A stretch of DNA of 10,505 nt, taken from positions 1 through 10,505 of the forward strand of contig DATKRK010000030.1 in NCBI GenBank assembly GCA_035532215.1, read 5' to 3'. Shown here one piece after another: positions 1-5,894 of this stretch; positions within the stretch are counted from its first letter, which is position 1; every line of letters begins with the position of its first letter. The translations under genes and the position numbers were made by a program. The notes beneath the pieces are model-generated. The model worked only from the letters and a program-made list of their open reading frames with translations, was not told where the DNA came from and made no database searches. The stretch is from JAICIG01 sp035532215. GTDB taxonomy: Bacteria; Planctomycetota; Planctomycetia; Pirellulales; JAICIG01.

Positions 1-4
1 ATTT

Positions 5-97
5 GTCAGCCTCGCGGGCTGACCAAGCCGCCGCGAGACCTGTCTCGCGAATTACGGCTCGCCGACTGCCGTTTTTCCGCCGCGCCCCATGCGGCGG
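5..97. repeat. Cluster of three perfect hairpins
   Basis: Three perfect inverted repeats lie in the first 100 bases. GTCAGCC at 5-11 pairs with GGCTGAC at 17-23 (5-nt loop). CGCGAGA at 32-38 pairs with TCTCGCG at 43-49 (loop CCTG). CCGCCGC at 77-83 pairs with GCGGCGG at 91-97 (7-nt loop). None is followed by a T-run on either strand, so none is a standard intrinsic terminator. They may be a REP-like extragenic repeat or the structured 3' end of a gene left of the window. The rest of 1-274 holds no convincing gene: the one open frame through it starts with TTG and is rich in Arg and Pro. Confidence 0.4.
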
Positions 98-164
98 CCC
101 GCTCAAACTACGCTCGAAAACCGCGAAACTCGAACTTAGGCCCATTGCGCAGACCTGGCGCCGG

Positions 165-193
165 TTGACGCTCGGTTTTCCGCGGCCTATTCT
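165..193 (+). promoter_or_regulatory. Candidate sigma70-type promoter of the serine hydrolase gene
   Basis: TTGACG at 165-170 matches the -35 consensus at 5 of 6 positions. TATTCT at 188-193 matches the -10 consensus at 4 of 6. The spacer is exactly 17 nt. The -10 ends about 80 nt before the ATG at 275, which fits a short leader. This is a consensus match only; planctomycete promoters are not well enough defined for it to be decisive. Confidence 0.4.
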
Positions 194-274
194 GCCAGCG
201 TACTCTTGGCACCAGCCGCCCGGCAGGAACAGGACTTCGATCGATAAGAATCCAGAAACAAGGAACCGCCAGCC

Positions 275-1462
275 ATGAAAAGCAGCGTCATCGACCGGGT
301 TCGCGTTGCCGCGTTATTGCTCGCAGGCGTGGTGCTATCGACCATCTCCGCGCCAGCGGCCGAGCCTTCGGCCGGGCATTCCGAGCGAATCGCCGCCGCC
401 TTGCAGCCGTTCGTCGATGCCCAAACCCTCGCGGGCGCCGTGGCGCTCGTGGCCGACAAGGACCACACGCTGAGCGTCGAGACGGTCGGCTTCGCCGATA
501 TCGCGGCCAAAAAGCCGATGCCGGCCGAGGCCATGTTCTGGATCGCCTCGCAATCGAAACCGATCACCGCGACCGCGCTGATGATGCTGGTCGACGAGGG
601 CAAGGTAAAGCTCGACGACCCGGTGGCGAAGTATCTGTCCGAGTTTAAAGAACTCTGGTGGGCGGCCGAGCAAGATCAGGAACATGTTCTGCTCAAAAGG
701 CCGCCGCCGATCACGGTGCGCCAGGCGCTGAGCCACACGAGCGGCCTGCCGTTCAAGTCGGCGCTCGAACAGCCGACGCTCGACCTGCTGGCGCTGGCTG
801 TCGCGGTGCGCAGCTATGCCATGACGCCCCTCATCTTCGAGCCGGGAACCAAATACCAGTATTCCAACGCCGGCATCAACACGGCGGGCCGGATCATCGA
901 AGTCGTCAGCGGCATGCCTTACGAAGACTTTCTCCAACAACGTCTCTTCGAGCCGCTGGGGATGCACGACACGACCTTTTGGCCCAACGAGGAGCAACTT
1001 TCGAGACTGGCGAAAGCGTACAAACCCGGCGCCGGCGGCGAAGGTCTGGAAGAAACGACCGTCACGCAACTCAAGTATCCGCTCGATGACCGCAGCCGAC
1101 AGCCCATGCCCGCTGGCGGCTTGTTCTCGACGGCCGCCGATGTCGCGAGGTTCTGCCAAATGGTGCTCCGCGGCGGCGAGTTCGCGGGCAAGCGGTATCT
1201 TTCCGAAGCGGCGGTCCGGCAGATGACTTCGAAACAAACGCCCGAAACGCTCAAGGAGCAATACGGCTTCGGCTGGGCGACCGCAGGCGGGACGTTCGGC
1301 CACGGCGGCGCCTACGCCACGAACATGTCGATCGATGCCGGGCGCGGGCTGATTACGGTGTTCATGGTGCAGCACGCCGGCTTTCCCGCTGGCGGCCGCG
1401 AAAGCCTGGCCGCGTTCCGCAAGGCGGCGGAACGGGAATTCGGCGAAGCGGGGCGCAGATAG
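275..1462 (+). CDS. Exported serine hydrolase, beta-lactamase / PBP4-like family
   Basis: This 395-residue protein belongs to the class C beta-lactamase fold family, which includes DD-peptidases, esterases and beta-lactamases. All three family motifs are visible: S92-Q-S-K95 (nucleophile and general base), Y196-S-N198, and H343-G-G345 replacing the KTG box. The HTSGLP segment around 154-159 is also typical. Residues 1-29 form a signal peptide (basic start, hydrophobic stretch, APA-A cleavage site), so it should act in the periplasm or cell envelope. An HGG third motif is commoner in esterase or peptidase members than in true AmpC enzymes, so resistance to beta-lactams should not be assumed and the substrate is unknown. 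The ATG is preceded by AGGA at 261-264. It appears to be a single-gene unit. Its TAG stop is shared with the left end of the palindromic element at 1460-1595. Confidence 0.88.
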   Translation: MKSSVIDRVRVAALLLAGVVLSTISAPAAEPSAGHSERIAAALQPFVDAQTLAGAVALVADKDHTLSVETVGFADIAAKKPMPAEAMFWIASQSKPITATALMMLVDEGKVKLDDPVAKYLSEFKELWWAAEQDQEHVLLKRPPPITVRQALSHTSGLPFKSALEQPTLDLLALAVAVRSYAMTPLIFEPGTKYQYSNAGINTAGRIIEVVSGMPYEDFLQQRLFEPLGMHDTTFWPNEEQLSRLAKAYKPGAGGEGLEETTVTQLKYPLDDRSRQPMPAGGLFSTAADVARFCQMVLRGGEFAGKRYLSEAAVRQMTSKQTPETLKEQYGFGWATAGGTFGHGGAYATNMSIDAGRGLITVFMVQHAGFPAGGRESLAAFRKAAEREFGEAGRR

Positions 1463-1595
1463 TGCCTCTTCAAAGCCATTTTTGACAATCGGGTGGCTGG
1501 CGGCTGAGCCTTGGCGAAGCCCCAGTACGCTCTCGTATCGCTTCGTTCTGCCGCCAGGCGCTCTCGCCTATCAACTCAGACTTGAAGAGGCACTA
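1460..1595. mobile_element. MITE-like palindromic element between convergent genes
   Basis: The outermost 14 bases at 1460-1473 are the exact reverse complement of 1582-1595; the arm reads TAGTGCCTCTTCAA. Further nested pairings lie inside: CTGGCGGC 1497-1504 with GCCGCCAG 1550-1557, CGAAGC 1515-1520 with GCTTCG 1540-1545, and TACG 1526-1529 with CGTA 1534-1537. The unit could thus fold into one long imperfect hairpin. The octamer CGCTCTCG occurs twice, at 1528-1535 and 1559-1566, each time as the loop region of a mini-hairpin. TA at both outer edges fits the TA target duplication made by IS630/Tc1-mariner-type elements. No reading frame of note lies inside, so it would be non-autonomous. The left end overlaps the stop of the serine hydrolase and the right end forms the stop of the leftward gene. 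It could also act as a bidirectional terminator. The structure is directly visible; the mobile origin is inferred. Confidence 0.6.
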
Positions 1596-2078
1596 GCCCA
1601 CGCGCGGAGAAGAAGCGACTAGCACGTTTCGGCCGTGCGCGGCGCACCAGGCTTGAATCCGCGCGACGACGTCGGCTCCTGCCGGCTCTTGCCGCAGCCG
1701 CTCGTAACGCCCGTGCTTCAGAGCCTCGTCGAGCGCAAGCAAATCCGCGGTCAAGGCGGTCAAAAAACTCGCCGTCTCCTCGTCCGTGAGTTCGTGCCGG
1801 ACCAGTTGCACCTGGCTGGCCGCTCTGCGACGCTCGAGCGAGATCAGCTTGCCCCGCTCGGCTTTGTAGAGCAATCCCGTTGCACAAGCCCGCCGCAACT
1901 GGCCGGCGGCATTGAAGTGATAGGCGGGCTCGGCGCCAAAGTACAGGCTGGCGGCGCCTCCGCGGCGAAACCCGACGACCAGCAGGTCCGAAAAGCCGGC
2001 GACGCGCAGCTCCGCGCGCTCGACCAAGGCCGTCGCCTCGGCCAACAGATCTTCGCGGTCGTGTTCTTCGCGCGCCAT
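1593..2078 (-). CDS. Conserved-looking hypothetical protein downstream of HD-GYP gene
   Basis: I do not recognise a named family, although the protein resembles hypothetical proteins I associate with planctomycetes. It has 161 residues with no signal peptide or membrane segment, so it is probably cytoplasmic. Residues 1-22 form an acidic amphipathic helix. A middle part from about 24 to 80 looks beta-rich, with a VVGFRRGG segment and a YFGAEPAYHFN segment. The rest (about 90-155) is mostly helical and charged. The reading frame stays open upstream to about 2348, but that stretch is antisense-like shadow of the HD-GYP gene, so I chose the ATG at 2076-2078, 28 nt after the HD-GYP stop. No clear ribosome binding site is seen. 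Close spacing on the same strand suggests co-transcription with the HD-GYP gene. Its TAG stop (1593-1595) is formed by the end of the palindromic element. Confidence 0.7.
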   Translation of the reverse strand: MAREEHDREDLLAEATALVERAELRVAGFSDLLVVGFRRGGAASLYFGAEPAYHFNAAGQLRRACATGLLYKAERGKLISLERRRAASQVQLVRHELTDEETASFLTALTADLLALDEALKHGRYERLRQEPAGADVVARIQAWCAAHGRNVLVASSPRVG

Positions 2079-2106
2079 GTTCGCCGTCTGGACGAAGTTC
2101 GGCGGC

Positions 2107-3801
2107 TTACGACCAGTTGACGTCGTGCGGAACCGACTGTTTCGGCCCGCGGCCGGAAATCGCCCGAATGTCGTCGCGGGCGTGGAAGAACGCGTCGACC
2201 ACTTGAGGATCCCACTGTTTGCCGGCGCCCGCTCGAATGATGGAATCGAGTTTATCGTCGTCCATGCCGGCGCGGTAGGGGCGGTCGCTGGCCATGGCGT
2301 CGTAAGCGTCGGCAACGGCCACGATGCGGGCAAGATAAGGGATTTCATTTCCAGCCAGACCGTGCGGATAACCCTTGCCGTCCCACGACTCGTGATGGTG
2401 CAAGACGACCGGCAGCATGTGAGCCATCTTTCGCAAGTCGACCAGGATGCGGTAGCCGATTTCGACGTGCATCTTGATGTGCTCGAACTCGGCGTCGCTG
2501 AGCTTGCCCGGTTTCCGCAGCACCTCGTCGTTAATGCCGATCTTGCCGATGTCGTGCAGCAACCCTGAAAAGTAAATGGTGCGAATCGCCTCCGCGTCGC
2601 AACCCAGTTCTTGCGCCAGCCGCACCGCCACGCGTGCGACGCGGTCGCTATGCCCGCGCGTGTACGGATCCTTGGCGTCGATGGCCGAGGTCATGGCCCG
2701 CACCACGCCCGTCAGCAGCTCGGCTTGTTGCTGGTAGAGATCGATGTTTCCACTGTGGATGCCCAGCATGGTTCCGACCGAGCTGAGCAAGCTGGCCTCG
2801 GCCGAGCCGAATTCGCCCGCCGAACCGAATTCGCCGTCGCGCGTATGGTTGAAGGCCGCCAGCCAGCCGAACAGGCGTTCGCCTTCGGCGACGGGGACGA
2901 TCACCAATTGGCGAATTTCAGGCACGCCCCAGTTCGACATGTCGTGCTTCGCGCGGTTGATGACCAACGGCCGGTTGGCGACGTTCAGGCCCAACTCGGC
3001 CACCAGGCGAGAAAAGCCCTCGACGTCGAGCGGGCAAACGCCGTGCGTCAGCAACACCGGCTCGGTGCGCGAATCGGGCGTCAGCAGGTCGAGATCGGCG
3101 TGCGGCGTGAATTGAATCGCCAAGCCCTCGGCGGGCACGACTTCGGCCAGCCATTCCAGAGCGCGTTGGCCGAGTTCTTCATCGTCGCTCGAAAGCTTCA
3201 GATTCTGCGTGAGGCGGTAGAGCAGGCTGATTTCTTCGAACGTCGAACCCAGATGCACCGACAGCTTCTCGACCTCTTCTTCGAGCTGCTCGATGTTCTG
3301 ATCGGCATCCAATTTCGACGCCGCGAGTTCGGCCATCCGGCCCAGCACTTCGGCGGGTGCAGGCGTTTGCCGGGCGGCCCAGTCGGCCGCCTTCGCCTTG
3401 GGCCAGCCGAGCAGCGCCGCCAGTCGTTCGAAATCGTCGTCGCCAGCGGCCGCGCGCGTCAGAAATGCCCCGACGGCGACCAGACCGTCGTCGCGAGGAT
3501 TATCGATCGGCAGCGCCAGCAGCGCCCAAGGCTCGTCCTCTTCAATAAACTCCACGCGCTGCCGGCGGGAAACCTCGCGCGCCAACTCAACTCGCGCGGA
3601 CCAATCCAGCCCCGAATGGTCGCCGGCCAGACGCAGGATCTCGCCCGTGCCCCCATCGATCAAGGTGAATTCGGCGCGGAACCAATCTTCGAGCGCGCTG
3701 AGGCTCGCTTCGGCGCGAGCCTCAAGTGCGGCGGTCCCCGGAACGACGGAAGCGTCCGGCCCGGATGCTATCAGCGACTCGCAAGCAATACTCGACGACA
3801 T
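2107..3801 (-). CDS. HD-GYP domain cyclic-di-GMP phosphodiesterase with GAF-like sensor region
   Basis: This 564-residue, apparently soluble protein has a C-terminal HD-GYP domain (about 365-545). HD-GYP enzymes hydrolyse c-di-GMP, lowering the second messenger that controls sessile growth and motility. Visible metal and substrate residues are H384, the H416-D417 pair with K420, H445, the H469-H470-E471 cluster, G477-Y-P479 and D498, followed by the DRPYR signature at 506-510. Nothing essential looks lost. Residues 200-355 look like a GAF sensor domain. The first 130 residues look like another degenerate GAF-like unit. A heptad-rich helix at about 160-195 links them. No transmembrane segment or receiver domain is seen, so the input is probably a cytosolic small molecule or partner; this is inference. 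The start is the first ATG, without an obvious ribosome binding site. A small unknown gene follows 28 nt downstream. Confidence 0.9.
   Translation of the reverse strand: MSSSIACESLIASGPDASVVPGTAALEARAEASLSALEDWFRAEFTLIDGGTGEILRLAGDHSGLDWSARVELAREVSRRQRVEFIEEDEPWALLALPIDNPRDDGLVAVGAFLTRAAAGDDDFERLAALLGWPKAKAADWAARQTPAPAEVLGRMAELAASKLDADQNIEQLEEEVEKLSVHLGSTFEEISLLYRLTQNLKLSSDDEELGQRALEWLAEVVPAEGLAIQFTPHADLDLLTPDSRTEPVLLTHGVCPLDVEGFSRLVAELGLNVANRPLVINRAKHDMSNWGVPEIRQLVIVPVAEGERLFGWLAAFNHTRDGEFGSAGEFGSAEASLLSSVGTMLGIHSGNIDLYQQQAELLTGVVRAMTSAIDAKDPYTRGHSDRVARVAVRLAQELGCDAEAIRTIYFSGLLHDIGKIGINDEVLRKPGKLSDAEFEHIKMHVEIGYRILVDLRKMAHMLPVVLHHHESWDGKGYPHGLAGNEIPYLARIVAVADAYDAMASDRPYRAGMDDDKLDSIIRAGAGKQWDPQVVDAFFHARDDIRAISGRGPKQSVPHDVNWS
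2801..2836 (-). repeat. In-frame 18-bp tandem duplication inside the HD-GYP gene
   Basis: Two 18-bp units at 2801-2818 and 2819-2836 differ at two positions and both contain CCGAATTCGCC. On the coding strand they encode GEFGSA twice in a row (residues 323-334), within a loop of the GAF-like region. The duplication keeps the frame. It looks like a slippage-type expansion in a surface loop. Confidence 0.75.
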
Positions 3802-4172
3802 GAACGCAACCGTTCTGGCGAAGTCTCTTCGAACCCGAACAGTACGTAGTTCGAGTTCACCGTTGGATCAGAGACCTGCGCCCCTGTGCTGTGTTTCCAC
3901 TCAACCTTACGTCACTCGCGACCCAACGGCAAAGCCAGCCGGGAAAGCCGGCGGCCTGCTGCAGCCGGTTTTAGCGGTTGTGGCGATTCGAGCGCGACTG
4001 CGCGGCAAGAAGCCGATCGAAAACCGCCGATAATTCCGGCTGATCCATGCGACCGCTTGCGATTTACCGAGGCTAAGCGGCGCCTGGGACGATACAAGTC
4101 CGAAGGGACTCAAGACTTTGCCCGCGGAGCGGGACGCCGAGTCGCGAAAGCGTCAACTGCCCGGCGAAAGCG
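3802..4172. other. Gene-free spacer between HD-GYP and M50 genes
   Basis: These 371 bases hold no convincing gene. They should contain the promoter and leader of the HD-GYP gene and the 3' end of the M50 gene transcript, both on the minus strand. Visible structures are CGAAG 3819-3823 with CTTCG 3827-3831, the dyad at 3831-3858, GCCGG 3938-3942 with CCGGC 3948-3952, AGTCC 4097-4101 with GGACT 4106-4110, and CCCGC 4121-4125 with GCGGG 4129-4133. None has a T-run in the right place for a standard intrinsic terminator. I found no convincing -35/-10 pair for the HD-GYP gene. Confidence 0.6.
3831..3858 (-). promoter_or_regulatory. Dyad in the leader of the HD-GYP gene
   Basis: GAACCCGAAC at 3831-3840 pairs with GTTCGAGTTC at 3849-3858, giving 9 of 10 matched pairs around an 8-nt centre that contains TACGTA. 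The dyad lies 30-57 nt upstream of the HD-GYP ATG on the minus strand and touches a smaller hairpin at 3819-3831. The position suits either an operator for a dimeric regulator or a leader RNA hairpin. Neither role is shown by the sequence alone. Confidence 0.35.
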
Positions 4173-4180
4173 TCAACTGC
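4144..4180. repeat. 17-bp direct repeat across the M50 stop codon
   Basis: GCGAAAGCGTCAACTGC occurs at 4144-4160 and again, identical, at 4164-4180, a period of 20 bp. The second copy contains the M50 stop codon (TGA on the minus strand, 4173-4175) and the codons just before it; the first copy lies just beyond the gene. This looks like a recent local duplication of the gene end. It does not change the protein. Confidence 0.8.
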
Positions 4181-5213
4181 GCTGTCGGTTGCGGTAACGA
4201 GCGCTCACCCGCGCCAACAACGCCTGGTCGTCTTCCGTGAGTGCGTGGGCGCCTTGCTCGTGTAGACGCGCCAACACCTCGTCGACTCGCCGCTCTTCCT
4301 CGGCTTCGAGCCGCTGCTGTTGAAGCAGCCGGGCCGCCCGTTTGTCGGCCAGCCATTTCTTGATCGGCCCCGGGCGCTGTTTGCGGGGCGGCGCCAACGT
4401 CTTTTCCAAGCTGGTGTAGCCTTGAGAGAAATCGTAGCCAAACAGCGCGTCCTCGGATTCTTGTTCGCCCAGCCGATCGCTTTCCTGGCGAGCGCCAAAA
4501 AACAGAAACACGCCGATGAGCAGCAATGGCAAGAACGCGAACGAATACTCGGCGCTGCCATTCGCCAGAAAAGCCGCAACCCACAACCCGACCGCGGTTA
4601 GTTTGGCAACGCGCGCGGTCAGCGCCGCGCTCTCGCGAAAACTGTGTTTCGTAGTCGCCCACACGATGGCGCGCAAGGCACGACCGCCGTCCAAAGGATA
4701 AGCCGGCAACAGGTTCACGACGGCCAGCAGCCAATTGATCCAAAACGTCCACGTCAACACGACTTGCCCGCTCAACGCTCCGTCGGCGCCCATCGGCGGA
4801 GCGAGCGGATTCAGCAAGGAAACCAACGAGTGGCGATAGAGGATCGTCAGCAACGGCGATACAACCACGCACGCCGCCAAATTCGCCAAGGGACCGGCGA
4901 GCGCGATCCAAAATTCTTGTTGAGGATCGTGCGGCACGCTGGGCTGCGCCAGCCCGCCTAACGGCCAAATCACGATTTGATCTGCACCGCCGCCGAACTT
5001 GCGAGCGGCAAAACAATGGGCAAACTCATGCGCCAGCAAGCTTGCCAACAACAGGCCAAGGCAGACGACCGTGAGCCAAAACAGATGATTGTCGGGGCCT
5101 TGCGTAGCCAGGTGCAACGCCACGACCGCGAACAGGACGAAGAACACGTGCAGGCGAACTTTCACGCCGCCCCATCGTCCCAACGAAAGATTCCAACTCA
5201 ATAAATCGCGCAT
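4173..5213 (-). CDS. Membrane-embedded M50 (site-2 protease type) metalloprotease
   Basis: This protein of 346 residues cleaves substrates within the membrane in its family. Numbering from the chosen ATG, the zinc-binding HEFAH lies at 62-66 inside a hydrophobic helix, and the third zinc ligand is the Asp of NLLPAYPLDGGR (about 167-178). The conserved GPLAN turn is at about 107-111. Four to six transmembrane helices cover residues 20-240. No PDZ or CBS domain is present. Instead there is a charged cytoplasmic tail (about 245-346) with an Arg/Glu-rich helix and a VDEVLARLHEQGAHALTEDD-type ending, which resembles the C-terminal tail of many bacterial rhomboid proteases. The frame extends four codons to a TTG at 5225. 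I prefer the ATG at 5211-5213 because family members commonly start with MRD followed by a W-x-(5-6)-G segment. The substrate is unknown. It is divergent from the Nudix gene. Confidence 0.85.
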   Translation of the reverse strand: MRDLLSWNLSLGRWGGVKVRLHVFFVLFAVVALHLATQGPDNHLFWLTVVCLGLLLASLLAHEFAHCFAARKFGGGADQIVIWPLGGLAQPSVPHDPQQEFWIALAGPLANLAACVVVSPLLTILYRHSLVSLLNPLAPPMGADGALSGQVVLTWTFWINWLLAVVNLLPAYPLDGGRALRAIVWATTKHSFRESAALTARVAKLTAVGLWVAAFLANGSAEYSFAFLPLLLIGVFLFFGARQESDRLGEQESEDALFGYDFSQGYTSLEKTLAPPRKQRPGPIKKWLADKRAARLLQQQRLEAEEERRVDEVLARLHEQGAHALTEDDQALLARVSARYRNRQRS

Positions 5214-5273
5214 GGCGTCTATCAAACTGCAATAAAGCCGCCGACGTGCTGGTTGGAAACGGCCGCTGCCGCT

Positions 5274-5302
5274 ATCTTATCACTCCGCCCAACAACAAGC
5301 AA
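5274..5302 (-). promoter_or_regulatory. Candidate promoter of the M50 gene
   Basis: On the minus strand TTGCTT (5302-5297) and TAAGAT (5279-5274) are separated by 17 nt. The -10 box matches 4 of 6 consensus positions and the -35 box keeps the TTG core. The -10 sits about 60 nt upstream of the chosen ATG. The site overlaps the leader of the divergent Nudix gene, so the two genes may share control. This is a weak consensus match only. Confidence 0.3.
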
Positions 5303-5323
5303 TTCTACGGAGCGAATCCGCAC

Positions 5324-5866
5324 ATGGATGACGCAGAAGTGTTGCTAAAAACGAGCCGTTTTACGGTCGTCCGGAGAAAATATGCGACCCCCGACGGTCG
5401 ATTCCATCTCCGAGAGTCCATCCAGCATCCCGGTGCGGTCGTGATCCTGCCTCTTTTGGCGGACGACCACGTTTGTCTGATTCGCAATTACCGCCCCGCG
5501 GTAGGGCAAACCTTGCTCGAACTTCCTGCCGGCACGCTGGAACCCGACGAAGACCCGCTCCGGACGGCCGTTCGCGAATTAGAGGAAGAAACGGGCTATC
5601 GAGCCGAGGCCGTGCAGCCGCTTTTCCAGTTTTTCATGTCGCCCGGAATTCTCAACGAGCGAATGCACCTATTTTTAGCGACGGGATTGACGGCGGGGCC
5701 GGCGCGGCTTGAACCCGGAGAGCAGATCGAGCCCCAGGTCGTCCCTTGGGCCGAAGCGCTGGCCATGGCCGACGACGGCCGCATTCAGGACGCCAAAACC
5801 TTAGTTGCGCTGTTCTGGTACGACCGCCGGCGCCGAAATTACCCCAACCACCGAGCCCAGGCCTGA
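5324..5866 (+). CDS. Nudix hydrolase, ADP-ribose pyrophosphatase-like
   Basis: This 180-residue cytosolic enzyme has a complete Nudix box at residues 70-92: G70-T-L-E-P-D-E, then seven residues, then R-E-L-E-E-E-T-G-Y, matching GX5EX7REUXEEXGU. The glutamates bind the catalytic magnesium. The preceding QTLLELPAG and the upstream RNYRPAVG segment are typical of the ADP-ribose pyrophosphatase / NudF branch, which splits ADP-ribose or related nucleotide sugars into AMP and sugar phosphate. The substrate is inferred from this resemblance. The frame is open upstream to a GTG at 5246. I chose the ATG at 5324, which has GGAG at 5309-5312 and gives the usual length. The gene converges on the efflux transporter gene with a 28-nt gap. 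That gap holds only a 6-bp inverted repeat (5861-5866 with 5885-5890), no T-run terminator. Confidence 0.88.
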   Translation: MDDAEVLLKTSRFTVVRRKYATPDGRFHLRESIQHPGAVVILPLLADDHVCLIRNYRPAVGQTLLELPAGTLEPDEDPLRTAVRELEEETGYRAEAVQPLFQFFMSPGILNERMHLFLATGLTAGPARLEPGEQIEPQVVPWAEALAMADDGRIQDAKTLVALFWYDRRRRNYPNHRAQA

Positions 5867-5894
5867 AACGGCCCCGCACCGCTATCAGGCGCGG

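Noticed and set aside
335..1375. Long minus-strand frame opposite the serine hydrolase gene
   Set aside because: It is rich in Arg and His with no motifs, and lies opposite a gene with all family motifs, so it is a shadow frame.
2079..2348. N-terminal extension of the 161-residue protein into the HD-GYP gene
   Set aside because: The extra residues are Pro/Thr/Ser-rich and are only the out-of-frame reading of the HD-GYP 3' end. The ATG at 2078 fits a normal two-gene layout.
3938..3972. GC hairpin followed by TTTT on the plus strand, looking like a terminator
   Set aside because: No plus-strand gene lies upstream of it. The stem is only 5 bp and alternative pairings compete, so a terminator role is not supported.
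3971..4048. Small minus-strand frame of 25 codons (MDQPELSAVFDRLLAAQ...) in the HD-GYP/M50 spacer
   Set aside because: It has an ATG and a TAA but no ribosome binding site and no promoter. A frame this short is expected by chance in a GC-rich spacer.
5246..5323. GTG-started extension of the Nudix protein
   Set aside because: The added 26 residues precede the normal start of the family fold, have no ribosome binding site, and overlap the promoter region of the divergent gene.
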